DNA of 64,000 bases from Scandinavium manionii. Lineage in GTDB: Bacteria; Pseudomonadota; Gammaproteobacteria; Enterobacterales; Enterobacteriaceae. A program made the position numbers and the translations under genes. The notes under the pieces were generated by a model, which made no database searches, was not told the origin of the DNA, and saw only the letters and a program-made list of their open reading frames with translations. Shown here one piece after another: positions 16,835 to 26,341 of this stretch; positions within the stretch are counted from its first letter, which is position 1; each line of letters opens with the position of its first letter. The DNA is taken from NCBI RefSeq assembly GCF_024764775.1, contig NZ_JALIGC010000035.1, positions 1 through 64,000 of the forward strand, read 5' to 3'.

Positions 16835-18106
16835 ATGCGCCGTCGAACTTTGCTTAAAGCTTTTGCTCTCTCTGCCTCCACGATTGCTCTCGGTTTTAGC
16901 GTCAGCGTGTATGCCGCTGACACTATCAAAGTGGGGATTATGCATTCGCTGTCCGGAACGATGGCGATTTCCGAAACGCCGTTGAAAGACGTGGCGTTGA
17001 TGACCATCGACGAGATCAACGCCAAGGGCGGCGTGCTCGGTAAAAAACTGGAACCGGTGGTGGTTGACCCGGCCTCAAACTGGCCGCTGTTTGCTGAAAA
17101 GGCGCGTCAGCTACTGACTCAGGACAAAGTGGCGGCGGTGTTCGGCTGCTGGACCTCAGTTTCGCGGAAATCGGTGCTGCCTGTGTTTGAGGAGCTGAAT
17201 GGGCTGCTGTTCTATCCGGTGCAGTATGAAGGCGAAGAAATGTCGCCAAACGTGTTCTACACCGGGGCTGCGCCGAATCAGCAGGCTATTCCGGCGGTGG
17301 AATATCTGATGAGTGAAGATGGCGGCGAGGCCAAACGCTTCTTCCTGCTCGGCACCGACTACGTCTATCCGCGCACCACCAACAAAATTCTGCGCGCGTT
17401 CCTGCATTCTAAAGGTGTGCAGGATAAAGATATCGAAGAGGTTTACACCCCGTTTGGCTACAGCGATTACCAGACCATCGTCGCCAATATCAAAAAATTC
17501 TCCGCGGGCGGGAAAACGGCGGTGGTGTCGACCATCAACGGCGATTCCAACGTCCCGTTCTACAAAGAGCTGGCTAACCAGGGCGTGAAAGCGACCGACG
17601 TGCCGGTGGTGGCGTTCTCGGTCGGTGAAGAAGAACTGCGCGGGATAGATACCAAACCGCTGGTTGGCAATCTCGCGGCATGGAACTACTTCGAGTCCGT
17701 CGATAACCCGACTAACCAGAGCTTCGTCGCGGATTACCGCGCGTATGCCAAAGCCCACAATCTGCCGAATGCGGGCACGGTGGTAACCAACGATCCAATG
17801 GAAGCCACCTACGTCGGCATTCATATGTGGGCGCAGGCGGTGGAAAAAGCGGGTACCACCGACGTGGACAAAGTACGTGCGGCAATGGCCGGACAAACCT
17901 TCAAAGCGCCGTCGGGCTTTACGTTGACGATGGATGCGACCAACCATCACCTGCATAAGCCGGTAATGATTGGCGAAATCGAAAGCAACGGCCAGTTTAA
18001 CGTGGTCTGGCAGACCGATAAGCCGGTACGCGCGCAGCCATGGAGCCCATACATTCCGGGTAACGATAAGAAGCCAGATCAGCCAATGAAAATGGCCAGC
18101 AACTGA
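16835..18106 (+). CDS. urtA: Urea ABC transporter, substrate-binding protein
   Basis: This 423-aa periplasmic protein binds urea for import. It begins with a twin-arginine-like signal (RRRTLLKAF, hydrophobic stretch, cleavage near SVYA-ADT) and continues with a Leu/Ile/Val-type binding fold (VGIMHSLSGTMAISE, GCWTSVSRKSVLPV, LVGTDYVYPRT-like segment). The motif set is typical of UrtA and not of amide or amino-acid binders. AGGAG lies six bases before ATG 16835. It is the first gene of urtABCDE and follows a sigma-54 promoter. Confidence 0.95.
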   Translation: MRRRTLLKAFALSASTIALGFSVSVYAADTIKVGIMHSLSGTMAISETPLKDVALMTIDEINAKGGVLGKKLEPVVVDPASNWPLFAEKARQLLTQDKVAAVFGCWTSVSRKSVLPVFEELNGLLFYPVQYEGEEMSPNVFYTGAAPNQQAIPAVEYLMSEDGGEAKRFFLLGTDYVYPRTTNKILRAFLHSKGVQDKDIEEVYTPFGYSDYQTIVANIKKFSAGGKTAVVSTINGDSNVPFYKELANQGVKATDVPVVAFSVGEEELRGIDTKPLVGNLAAWNYFESVDNPTNQSFVADYRAYAKAHNLPNAGTVVTNDPMEATYVGIHMWAQAVEKAGTTDVDKVRAAMAGQTFKAPSGFTLTMDATNHHLHKPVMIGEIESNGQFNVVWQTDKPVRAQPWSPYIPGNDKKPDQPMKMASN

Positions 18107-18125
18107 GTGGCATTTTCTCCCTCAT

Positions 18126-18159
18126 CCTGGCCTCCTCTCCCACGGGGGAGAGGGCCAGG
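18126..18159. repeat. Nested perfect palindrome between urtA and urtB
   Basis: CCTGGCC/GGCCAGG encloses CTCTCCC/GGGAGAG around a four-base loop. This resembles a widely dispersed REP-like family (the CTCTCCC...GGGAGAG hairpin). In the urt mRNA it would fold stably just after urtA and may protect the urtA message, giving more binding protein than permease; that role is inferred from similar operons. Confidence 0.75.
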
Positions 18160-18203
18160 GAGAGAGCATCAGACCGCACGATATTCACAAAAAGGAGTCT
18201 TTG

Positions 18204-19769
18204 ATGAAACCAGTCCGCTGGCTGCTGTTGGTAGCCTCGCTGTTGCCGTGTTTCGCTCACGCCGGAGACGCGGATGATTTTGTGGCTGCCAACCGAAGCC
18301 AGCAGTCGGCCATGCTTGAAAAGTGGGCGGTCGATCCGCAGCCGCAGCGTCTGCCACTGTTACAGGCCCTGAGCGCCGAAAGCCTGCGCAGTGACGCCGC
18401 GCATCATGCCTTCAGCATTGAAAGCGGCAAACCGCTGGCCTTAGACGCCACCGTCCAGCCGCAAGGCGACCTCAAACCCGTTCGTCTGACCAACCGTCTG
18501 CGCAATCTGGTGGCCGGCGCCCTCGCCACGCATCAACTGGTAAGTGACAACGTCACACTAAGGTTTGCCGCAGCGAAAACCTTGCAACGCGATGCCGGGC
18601 CAGAAGTGGTCCCGATGCTGGAAAAACGCCTGAAGGTGGAAACCGACGATGGCGTGAAGCAACAGCTTGAACTCGCGCTGGCTAATTTACAGCTCAGCAG
18701 TCCGGATGCCGCGGTGCGTAAACAGGCGATGACCCTGCTCGGGCATTCATCCGACCCGGAAACGCAAGCGCGACTGCAACCTTATACCGATGCCCAACAT
18801 GAACCCGATGCTACGGTGCGTGCCGCCGCGGTGGAAAGCCTGAAGCAGATCCAGCAGCGTTTATTCTGGGGGGATATTCTCGGCCAGGCATTTATGGGCA
18901 TTTCGCTCGGCTCGATCCTGCTGCTCGCGGCGCTGGGGCTGGCGATCACCTACGGCCTGCTTGGCGTGATTAACATGGCACACGGCGAAATGCTGATGCT
19001 CGGAGCGTACAGCACCTGGCTGGTACAACAGGGGCTAAGCCAGTTTGCGCCGCAGTGGCTGGCATTTTATCCGCTGCTGGCGCTGCCGGTGGCGTTCTGC
19101 ATCACCGGCGGAATTGGCATGTTGCTGGAGCGGACGATTATCCGCCATCTGTACGGCCGTCCGCTGGAAACGCTGCTGGCGACGTGGGGCATCAGCCTGA
19201 TGCTTATCCAGTTGGTGCGAATGCTGTTTGGCCCGCAGAACCTCGAAGTCTCTAACCCGGCCTGGCTGTCGGGTGGGATTCAGGCGCTGCCGAATCTCAT
19301 TCTGCCGTGGAACCGGATTGTGGTTATCGGTTTTGTGATGCTGGTGCTGTTTTTTACCTGGCTCATTCTCAACAAAACGCGGCTCGGCCTACGCGTGCGG
19401 GCGGTAACGCAAAACCGTGCGATGGCGGCCTGCTGCGGCGTGCCGACCGGGCGTGTGGATATGCTGGCGTTTGGCCTCGGTTCCGGCATTGCCGGGCTTG
19501 GCGGCGTGGCGCTGTCTCAGCTGGGTAACGTCGGGCCGGAACTCGGTCAGGGCTACATAATTGACTCGTTCCTGGTGGTGGTGCTCGGCGGTGTCGGCCA
19601 GCTGGCGGGCAGCGTGGCAGCCGCATTTGGCCTGGGGATCTTCAACAAAATTCTGGAGCCGCAAATGGGCGCGGTGCTCGGCAAAATTCTGATTCTGGTG
19701 CTGATCATTCTGTTTATTCAGAAGCGTCCGCAGGGGCTGTTTGCGCTGAAAGGGAGGGTCATTGACTGA
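18204..19769 (+). CDS. urtB: Urea ABC transporter, permease UrtB
   Basis: This 521-aa protein has a signal sequence, a periplasmic helical/HEAT-like extension (residues about 25-225) and then a LivH-type permease with about eight membrane segments. The extension is normal for UrtB and distinguishes it from LivH. The permease part includes ITYGLLGVINMAHGEMLMLG. ATG 18204 is preceded by AAGGAG at a six-base spacing. Its stop overlaps the start of urtC by one base. Confidence 0.93.
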   Translation: MKPVRWLLLVASLLPCFAHAGDADDFVAANRSQQSAMLEKWAVDPQPQRLPLLQALSAESLRSDAAHHAFSIESGKPLALDATVQPQGDLKPVRLTNRLRNLVAGALATHQLVSDNVTLRFAAAKTLQRDAGPEVVPMLEKRLKVETDDGVKQQLELALANLQLSSPDAAVRKQAMTLLGHSSDPETQARLQPYTDAQHEPDATVRAAAVESLKQIQQRLFWGDILGQAFMGISLGSILLLAALGLAITYGLLGVINMAHGEMLMLGAYSTWLVQQGLSQFAPQWLAFYPLLALPVAFCITGGIGMLLERTIIRHLYGRPLETLLATWGISLMLIQLVRMLFGPQNLEVSNPAWLSGGIQALPNLILPWNRIVVIGFVMLVLFFTWLILNKTRLGLRVRAVTQNRAMAACCGVPTGRVDMLAFGLGSGIAGLGGVALSQLGNVGPELGQGYIIDSFLVVVLGGVGQLAGSVAAAFGLGIFNKILEPQMGAVLGKILILVLIILFIQKRPQGLFALKGRVID

Positions 19770-20842
19770 TGAGCCAGCCATTAACCTTAACACTTGCCCG
19801 CCGGGCGCCGCGTCTGCTGCGTTGGATTGGCGGCCTGGCGGTACTGGTACTGTTGAGTATGCCGTTTCTGGCGCTGCTTCCGGCCACCCATCCGCTGGCC
19901 ATTTCGACCTGGACGCTGACCCTGGTCGGCAAAATTCTCTGCTACGCGGTTGTGGCGGTGGCGCTCGATTTGGTCTGGGGCTACGCCGGAATGCTATCGC
20001 TGGGGCACGGGCTGTTCTTTGCCCTTGGCGGCTATGCGATGGGTATGTACCTGATGCGTCAGGCCGCGGGCGATGGACTCCCGGCGTTTATGTCCTTTTT
20101 ATCGTGGAACGAGCTGCCGTGGTTCTGGTGGGGAACGCAACATTTTGCGTGGGCAATGCTGTTGGTGATGCTGGTGCCGGGTCTGCTGGCGCTGGTGTTC
20201 GGCTGGTTTGCCTTCCGCTCCAAAATCAAAGGGGTGTATTTCTCGATAATGACTCAGGCGCTGACCTACGCCGGGATGCTGCTGTTCTTTCGTAATGAAA
20301 CCGGTTTTGGCGGCAACAACGGTTTTACCGGCTTCACCACTATTCTTGGTTTTCCGGTGAGCGCCACCGGCACGCGCGCCGCGCTGTTTCTGGCGACGGT
20401 CCTGCTGCTTCTTGCCACGCTGGCGGTGGGTTTCGCGCTGGCACGCAGCAAATTTGGCCGCGTTCTGACGGCGGTACGTGATGCGGAAAACAGGCTGATG
20501 TTCTGCGGCTACGATCCACGCGGTTTCAAACTGCTGGTGTGGACGCTATCCGCCGTGCTGTGCGGTCTGGCGGGAGCGTTGTATGTGCCGCAGGTGGGCA
20601 TTATCAACCCGGGCGAAATGTCGCCGACCAACTCGATTGAGGCGGCAATTTGGGTCGCACTCGGCGGGCGCGGCACCTTGATTGGGCCCATCCTCGGTGC
20701 CGGGCTGGTGAACGGCGCGAAAAGCCTGTTCACGGTGGCGATGCCAGAATACTGGCAGCTGTTTCTTGGCCTGATTTTCATCGTGGTGACGCTGTTCCTG
20801 CCACGAGGCGTGATTGGCCTGCTGCGCAAAGGAGACAAATGA
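19769..20842 (+). CDS. urtC: Urea ABC transporter, permease UrtC
   Basis: This 357-aa LivM-type permease has about ten membrane segments, and the family motif WGYAGMLSLGHGLFFALGGY is near residue 75. It pairs with UrtB in the membrane. The ATG overlaps the urtB stop (TGATG) and its own stop overlaps the urtD start, showing translational coupling. Confidence 0.94.
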   Translation: MSQPLTLTLARRAPRLLRWIGGLAVLVLLSMPFLALLPATHPLAISTWTLTLVGKILCYAVVAVALDLVWGYAGMLSLGHGLFFALGGYAMGMYLMRQAAGDGLPAFMSFLSWNELPWFWWGTQHFAWAMLLVMLVPGLLALVFGWFAFRSKIKGVYFSIMTQALTYAGMLLFFRNETGFGGNNGFTGFTTILGFPVSATGTRAALFLATVLLLLATLAVGFALARSKFGRVLTAVRDAENRLMFCGYDPRGFKLLVWTLSAVLCGLAGALYVPQVGIINPGEMSPTNSIEAAIWVALGGRGTLIGPILGAGLVNGAKSLFTVAMPEYWQLFLGLIFIVVTLFLPRGVIGLLRKGDK

Positions 20843-21639
20843 TGCAGCCCGATGAAGGACTTTTTACCCGTCAGCTGCCGGGGGATCGCTTCCGCGAGCA
20901 AACGGATCCGGTTTTGCAGCTCGAGAACATCAACGTCAATTTCGACGGTTTCCAGGCGTTAACCAATCTGTCGCTGCAAATTGGCGTGGGTGAATTGCGC
21001 TGCGTGATTGGCCCTAACGGCGCGGGAAAAACCACACTGATGGACGTGATCACCGGCAAAACCCGGCCACAAAGCGGCAGGGCGATTTACGATCAATCGA
21101 TAGATTTAACCACACTGGATTCAATTGCCATCGCTCGGCAGGGCATTGGACGTAAATTCCAGAAGCCGACGGTGTTTGAAGCGCTGAGCGTGGCGGAAAA
21201 CCTCGAGCTGGCGATGAAGGGCGATAAATCGGTGTGGGCCAGTTTGCGGGCGAAACTTTCTGGTGAACAGCAGGACCGCATCGACGAGGTGTTGCAGTTG
21301 CTGCGCCTGGAAGGCGAACGCGCCCGCCGCGCGGGGCTGCTGTCCCACGGACAAAAGCAGTTTCTCGAAATCGGCATGCTGTTGGTGCAGGAGCCGCATT
21401 TGCTGTTGCTTGATGAACCCGCGGCGGGCATGACTGATGCTGAAACGGAATACACCGCCGAGCTGTTTCGCACGCTGTCGGGCCGCCATTCGCTGATGGT
21501 GGTGGAACATGATATGGGGTTTGTCGAGACCATCGCCGACCGCGTGACCGTTCTGCACCAGGGCCAGGTTCTGGCGGAAGGGTCGCTGCGTGACGTTCAG
21601 GCCAACGAGCAGGTGATTGAAGTCTATCTGGGGCGCTAA
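20842..21639 (+). CDS. urtD: Urea ABC transporter, ATP-binding protein UrtD
   Basis: This 265-aa LivG-type ATPase has Walker A GPNGAGKTT, the signature region LSHGQKQFLEIGMLL and Walker B LLLLDEPAAGM, ending with the switch histidine in VVEHDMGF. ATG 20842 is preferred over 20839 because GGAG is then seven bases away. It forms the ATPase dimer with UrtE. Confidence 0.94.
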   Translation: MQPDEGLFTRQLPGDRFREQTDPVLQLENINVNFDGFQALTNLSLQIGVGELRCVIGPNGAGKTTLMDVITGKTRPQSGRAIYDQSIDLTTLDSIAIARQGIGRKFQKPTVFEALSVAENLELAMKGDKSVWASLRAKLSGEQQDRIDEVLQLLRLEGERARRAGLLSHGQKQFLEIGMLLVQEPHLLLLDEPAAGMTDAETEYTAELFRTLSGRHSLMVVEHDMGFVETIADRVTVLHQGQVLAEGSLRDVQANEQVIEVYLGR

Positions 21640-21648
21640 GGAGGTCGA

Positions 21649-22347
21649 ATGCTACAGGTTCAGGAACTGCATCAATATTACAGCGGTAGCCATATTCTGC
21701 GCGGCGTGAGCTTCACTGCACAGCCGGGGGAAATCACCTGTTTACTGGGGCGCAACGGCGCCGGGAAAACCACGTTACTGAAATGCCTGATGGGGCTGAT
21801 TCCGGCCCGCAGTGGCAGCGTGAACTGGCAAAATCAGGCCATCATGCAGCGTAAACCGCACCAGCGGGTGCAGGCGGGTATGGCGTATGTGCCGCAGGGG
21901 AGAGAAATCTTCCCCAGACTCACTGTCGAAGAAAACCTGCTGCTCGGCATGTCGCGATTTTCTGCCCGTGATGCGCGAGCGGTGCCAGAAGAAATTTATC
22001 AGCTGTTCCCGGTGCTGCGGGCGATGAAACAGCGGCGGGGCGGTGACCTCTCCGGCGGCCAACAGCAGCAGTTGGCGATTGGCCGGGCGCTGGCGAGTCG
22101 CCCGCAGTTGTTGATCCTCGATGAACCGACCGAAGGCATTCAACCCTCGGTGATTAAAGAAATTGGCGAGGTAATTCGCCAACTGGCACGCCGGGGCGAT
22201 ATGGCGATTCTGCTGGTGGAACAGTTTTATGATTTCGCCGCAGACCTGGCAGACCAGTATCTGGTGATGTCGCGTGGCACCATTGTGCAGCAAGGGCGTG
22301 GTGAAAATATGGAAGCCGACGGCGTGCGCGGTATGGTCACGATTTGA
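21649..22347 (+). CDS. urtE: Urea ABC transporter, ATP-binding protein UrtE
   Basis: This 232-aa LivF-type ATPase has Walker A GRNGAGKTT, signature LSGGQQQQLAIGRAL and Walker B LLILDEPTEGIQPS. The TEGIQPS segment is characteristic of UrtE. The gene starts nine bases after urtD with AAGGAGG as ribosome site and ends the five-gene operon. Urease or urea-carboxylase genes are not in the window. Confidence 0.94.
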   Translation: MLQVQELHQYYSGSHILRGVSFTAQPGEITCLLGRNGAGKTTLLKCLMGLIPARSGSVNWQNQAIMQRKPHQRVQAGMAYVPQGREIFPRLTVEENLLLGMSRFSARDARAVPEEIYQLFPVLRAMKQRRGGDLSGGQQQQLAIGRALASRPQLLILDEPTEGIQPSVIKEIGEVIRQLARRGDMAILLVEQFYDFAADLADQYLVMSRGTIVQQGRGENMEADGVRGMVTI

Positions 22348-22368
22348 TTGCCCGAAGGGTTGATGTGT

Positions 22369-22391
22369 TAATTGTTATATTATAACATTTC
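22369..22391 (+). promoter_or_regulatory. Zur box upstream of zinT
   Basis: The palindrome GTTATATTATAAC (22374-22386), extended by AACATTTC on the right, agrees with the enterobacterial Zur consensus (GAAATGTTATA-N-TATAACATTTC). It lies about 27 bp before the zinT ATG, overlapping the expected promoter, so zinc-dependent repression is very likely. Confidence 0.88.
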
Positions 22392-22417
22392 ATTTTTCAC
22401 ATCGACCCGAGGGATTT

Positions 22418-23056
22418 ATGGTGTCTTTTCAACGTTTCACTCTGACTATTCTGGGGCTGCTGGTCAGCAGCAGCGTGCTCGCCCATTCACACGGACATCA
22501 GATGAGCGAGGCCGAACAAAAAGCGGCTTCGGGCATTTTTAGCGACGGCGACGTCCGCGACCGTCCGCTTTCCAATTGGGATGGCATCTGGCAGTCGGTC
22601 TATCCGCTGTTGCAGAACGGGGATTTGGACCCGGTGTTTAAACAGAAAGCGCAGAAGGACGGCAGCAAAACCGTTGAGCAAATCAAAGCATATTACACGG
22701 CGGGATACAAAACGGCCGTCGGAAAAATCGAGATTGAAAACAACGTGATGGCGTTTCATGACGGCGATAAAACGGCGGCGTGTGAATACCGCTACGACGG
22801 CTACAAAATTCTGCACTATGCGTCCGGCAAGAAGGGCGTGCGCTATCTGTTTGAATGCACCGACAGCAAAAGTGCTGCACCGACATTCGTGCAATTTAGC
22901 GATCACATTATCGGGCCGCGGCAGTCTCAGCATTTCCATATTTTCAGCGGCAATGCTTCACAGGCGGCATTGTTAGAAGAGATGGATAACTGGCCGACGT
23001 ATTATCCTGAGCAGCTGCATACGCATCAGGTGGTGGATGAAATGTTGCACCATTAA
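22418..23056 (+). CDS. zinT: ZinT, periplasmic zinc/cadmium-binding protein
   Basis: This 212-aa protein has a signal peptide ending at about residue 22 (SSSVLA-HSHGH), a histidine-rich N-terminus (HSHGHQM) and the ZinT lipocalin-like domain, with metal-binding histidines in the C-terminal part (HFHIF and the HTHQ end region). ZinT helps recruit zinc for ZnuABC during zinc starvation. The Zur box just upstream fits this. It is a single gene followed by a palindrome that may end transcription. Confidence 0.95.
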   Translation: MVSFQRFTLTILGLLVSSSVLAHSHGHQMSEAEQKAASGIFSDGDVRDRPLSNWDGIWQSVYPLLQNGDLDPVFKQKAQKDGSKTVEQIKAYYTAGYKTAVGKIEIENNVMAFHDGDKTAACEYRYDGYKILHYASGKKGVRYLFECTDSKSAAPTFVQFSDHIIGPRQSQHFHIFSGNASQAALLEEMDNWPTYYPEQLHTHQVVDEMLHH

Positions 23057-23061
23057 AAGAA

Positions 23062-23090
23062 TGCCCGGTGGCACTGACGCTCACCGGGCA
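23062..23090. repeat. REP-like palindrome after zinT, possible terminator
   Basis: TGCCCGGTG and CACCGGGCA form a perfect 9-bp stem with an 11-nt loop, followed by ATTTTC. It lies between the convergent zinT and SDR genes and may stop transcription from zinT. Confidence 0.65.
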
Positions 23091-23111
23091 ATTTTCAACC
23101 GATCGAAAACA

Positions 23112-24011
23112 TTATTTTGTGAACACGGAATAATCCATATTACGCAAATCGTCCATCAATCGAGGGCCTTTCGGCTGCCAGTTTAGCTGCTGGCGCGTCC
23201 ATTCTCCGCTGGCGCGAAGATCGTGGGTGGCGAATAGCGCGAACCAGCCAAAATGTGCTTCTGCCTGTTCTGCTTTCAGCGACACGCAAGGCACGCCTAA
23301 TCCTTCCGCAACCACTTCCGCAATCTGGCGGGCGGAAATGCTTTCTTCCGCAACCGCGTGATAGCGTTTGCCGCTTTTGCCTTGCTCCAGCACGTTCACA
23401 TACAGACGGGCGACGTCATCGACGTGCGCAGCACACCAGCCATTTTCGCCCTCGCCAATATACGCAGCCATGCCCTTTTGCTGGGCGAGAGGGGTGTAAT
23501 AACTCAGCAGCCCCTGACGTTCGGTGTTATGCACCTGTGGCAGACGCACCACGCGCACGTCAACGCCCGCTGCCAGCTGGATGTTGCCTTCCAGTTCAGA
23601 CGCTCTACGCGGATTTGGATTGGCCGGGTTGAAGACATCTTCACGCGCCGGTTGGCCGCTATCGTCGTCACCCATGGCGGTGCCGGAGGTAATAATCAAT
23701 GGGCGAGAGGTGCCTTTTAACACCGAGCCAATGGCGGCGATCACCCGGCGGTCTTTTTCGCAGTTCGCGACGAACTGGCTGAAATCATGATCGAAGGCGG
23801 TGTGGATCACCGCGTCGCAGTTTTCGATTCCTGAGAGCCAGCTTTGCGGGTCTTCCAGCGTGCCGCGCTGAGGCGTGGCGCCCGCGTCGGATAATTTACG
23901 CGCTGCCTCTTCCGAACGCACCAGACCGGTCACCTGATGACCGCCTGCCAGAAGATTTGACACCACTCGTGAGCCTATAAAACCCGTCGCACCGGTAACA
24001 AAAATACGCAT
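23112..24011 (-). CDS. Extended SDR / NAD-dependent epimerase-like protein
   Basis: This 299-aa protein has the N-terminal Rossmann motif GATGFIGSRV and a VIHTAFDHDF segment, as in atypical or extended short-chain dehydrogenases. The usual YxxxK pair is not obvious, so NmrA-like redox sensing or a reductase role are both possible. AGGAGAC precedes the ATG. It is divergent from an XRE/MmyB regulator with a palindrome between them, a common regulator-target pair. Confidence 0.8.
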   Translation of the reverse strand: MRIFVTGATGFIGSRVVSNLLAGGHQVTGLVRSEEAARKLSDAGATPQRGTLEDPQSWLSGIENCDAVIHTAFDHDFSQFVANCEKDRRVIAAIGSVLKGTSRPLIITSGTAMGDDDSGQPAREDVFNPANPNPRRASELEGNIQLAAGVDVRVVRLPQVHNTERQGLLSYYTPLAQQKGMAAYIGEGENGWCAAHVDDVARLYVNVLEQGKSGKRYHAVAEESISARQIAEVVAEGLGVPCVSLKAEQAEAHFGWFALFATHDLRASGEWTRQQLNWQPKGPRLMDDLRNMDYSVFTK

Positions 24012-24060
24012 AGCCTGTCTCCTGAATGAATTTCAGCGACAGCGTATGTCGTCGTCGATT

Positions 24061-24074
24061 ACTATTAAAGTAGT
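24061..24074. promoter_or_regulatory. Candidate operator between the SDR and XRE genes
   Basis: ACTATTAAAGTAGT is an interrupted palindrome centred in the 98-bp divergent region, 36 bp before the XRE gene. It could be the binding site of that regulator for both genes. Confidence 0.45.
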
Positions 24075-24109
24075 GACATTATCAGGGTATAAACACTAAC
24101 AGGTTAATT

Positions 24110-24946
24110 ATGACGCTACTTTCCGATAATCCTTTGGGTGATTTCCTGCGCGCCCGCCGCCTGCGACTCGATCCGGCGTCGTTCGGGTTCATGCCCGGTC
24201 GCCGCCGTACGCCGGGCCTGCGGCGTGAAGAGGTGGCGCAGCTCGCCAGCATCAGCCCGACCTGGTACACCTGGCTTGAACAGGGACGCGGTGGAGCACC
24301 GTCGCGAGAAGTACTGAACCGCATTGCCGGAGGGCTACGTCTGACTGCACCGGAACGTGACCACCTGTTTATTCTGGCCTTCGGCCATCCGCCAGAAAAC
24401 CGCCTTAGCGCTTCGGATTCCATGACGCCGCGCCTGCAACGGGTTCTGGACAGTTTCAGTATTCCGGCGATTATCAAAACCGCGACCTGGGATGTTCTGG
24501 CATGGAACCGACCGGCGACTGTCGTCCTCAAGGATTATGGTCAACTTCCGCCGGAACAGCGCAATATTCTGCGTCTGCTGTTTACCGATCCGCAAGCCCG
24601 GAAAATGCAGGAAGACTGGGACGGCGTGGCACGGCTGATTGTTAATGCGTTTCGGGCAGATGCCGCGCGCTCTGGTGCATCGGAAGAGATTGATCGTCTG
24701 GTGGCGGAGCTGTCCGCGCAAAGTGAGGATTTCGCCCGCTACTGGCGTAATAACGATGTGGCCGGACACGGTGAAGGCCTTAAACGTCTGCTTCACCCGC
24801 AGCTGGGGCCAATTTCGCTGGAGTTTTCAACCTTCGCGGTGGAAGGGCGGCCGGAGTTGACAATGATGGTGTTCAATCCGGCCAATGACGAGAGTCGGGC
24901 AATCATTCAGCGCTGGATTGCGGCGAGCACAATCGGCGCTGAATAA
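24110..24946 (+). CDS. XRE-family regulator with MmyB-like ligand domain
   Basis: This 278-aa protein has an N-terminal helix-turn-helix (RREEVAQLASISPTWYTWLE, residues about 38-75) with the RTPGLRREEVA pattern of this group, and a C-terminal MmyB-like domain (WDVLAWNRPA, MVFNP). Members usually control an adjacent divergent oxidoreductase gene, as here. It ends seven bases from the convergent ydeE. Confidence 0.86.
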   Translation: MTLLSDNPLGDFLRARRLRLDPASFGFMPGRRRTPGLRREEVAQLASISPTWYTWLEQGRGGAPSREVLNRIAGGLRLTAPERDHLFILAFGHPPENRLSASDSMTPRLQRVLDSFSIPAIIKTATWDVLAWNRPATVVLKDYGQLPPEQRNILRLLFTDPQARKMQEDWDGVARLIVNAFRADAARSGASEEIDRLVAELSAQSEDFARYWRNNDVAGHGEGLKRLLHPQLGPISLEFSTFAVEGRPELTMMVFNPANDESRAIIQRWIAASTIGAE

Positions 24947-24953
24947 TACTGAG

Positions 24954-26147
24954 TCAGGCCGTTTTCAACGCGCCGTCCCAGGTTTTTACGCGCATGCCGC
25001 GCAGGATCATCAGCCATGCCAGCACAATCACCAGCATCATAATGGCAAACAGTGTCCAGGCCGGTAACGAGGTGAGAATTAGCCCGGTCAGCATCGGGTT
25101 GGCGGCCGCTCCCAGCCAGCCCAGCGCCTGTGCGGAAAAATAGCTCGCCTTCATGCCTGGCGGGGCGATGTTATCAATCAGCATGTATTCGCCCGGGGCA
25201 TAAATGATTTCACCGAGAGTAAACACTGCCGCGGCGACACCCCAGTAAATTAAATTCTCGCCTGAGAACATAAAGCCGCCCAGACCCAGCAGGAAGCAAA
25301 GCGTGCCAATAGCCATCAGCGGGCGAATGTTATGCGCAGTGATTTTACGTCCGACAATGTATTGCAGGCTGACCACCACCACCGCGTTGACCGGCAGCAC
25401 CACCGAGACCACTTTTTGCGCAAAATCCGCGTTATCGGCAATCGTCAGCACGTACTGCGAAATACAGGTCGCAAACGAGCCGCCGACGTACGACGCCAGC
25501 AGGCCGGAGAGGGTAAACCAGAACAGCGCTTTGTCCTTCAGCAGCACCGACGGCTGCCACACAGTGGCGACTTTCTCTTCATCGCTTTGCGCGCCACGCT
25601 GCACGTAAAGCTGAATCAGCACCAGCGGGAAGGCGGCGCAGATGGCGGCCAGCCAGAACGGTAATTGCAGGCTGTACATTACAAGCCAGGTACCAATCGG
25701 CGGGCCGACGGTCCACCCCATGTTCAGAAAGCTGTAGTTGAGCGAGAAAATGCGCGCTTTGTCGCTCACGCTCAGTGCGTCGGCAAACCAGGCTTTTAAT
25801 ACCGTCGAAAAGACCGAATAGGCACAGTTGATCAGCGCAAAGAAAAACACCACCAGGGCGACGCTGTGCACGAGCGGAATGGCGATAAACCCGGCGATAA
25901 AGGCCACAATGGCGACAATCATGTAGCGTTTTTTATCGAATTTGTCCGCCAGGATGCCAAAGCCAAGGCTGAAAATCACCCCGACGGTGAGGGCCAGCGT
26001 CAGGGCATAGCCGATGGCCTCGACACTCATGCCGTACTGGCGCGTCAGGTAGATGGTCATAAAAGGCAGCGTGGCGCCGCGGCCGATGGTTAACAGCAAC
26101 GACGACGCCAGCAACGCTGAGGTTGAACGTTTTATTGAGGATTTCAT
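24954..26147 (-). CDS. ydeE: YdeE, MFS transporter (dipeptide exporter)
   Basis: This 397-aa major facilitator protein has twelve predicted membrane segments and matches E. coli YdeE, starting with SALLASSLLLTIGRGATLPF. The loop 2-3 motif GILADKFDKKRYM is the MFS signature. In E. coli it lies beside eamA (ydeD), as here, and exports certain dipeptides when overexpressed. It is divergent from eamA with a 194-bp shared upstream region. Confidence 0.92.
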   Translation of the reverse strand: MKSSIKRSTSALLASSLLLTIGRGATLPFMTIYLTRQYGMSVEAIGYALTLALTVGVIFSLGFGILADKFDKKRYMIVAIVAFIAGFIAIPLVHSVALVVFFFALINCAYSVFSTVLKAWFADALSVSDKARIFSLNYSFLNMGWTVGPPIGTWLVMYSLQLPFWLAAICAAFPLVLIQLYVQRGAQSDEEKVATVWQPSVLLKDKALFWFTLSGLLASYVGGSFATCISQYVLTIADNADFAQKVVSVVLPVNAVVVVSLQYIVGRKITAHNIRPLMAIGTLCFLLGLGGFMFSGENLIYWGVAAAVFTLGEIIYAPGEYMLIDNIAPPGMKASYFSAQALGWLGAAANPMLTGLILTSLPAWTLFAIMMLVIVLAWLMILRGMRVKTWDGALKTA

Positions 26148-26341
26148 GGTTTAGCCCGACAAATTGCTTATGTTATTATTTTGTGTGTAATCACAATTAT
26201 CACGGCATCCGGGGGCTTGTACAGATCCCAATTTATCCCTAAGTGCCTTGACCACCTGCTAAAAATAATGATCTGTTCCTCGCGCTCATTTTTCGATACT
26301 TTGATTCTGTTTACAAAAATTTAATATTTCAGGGGCGGGTT

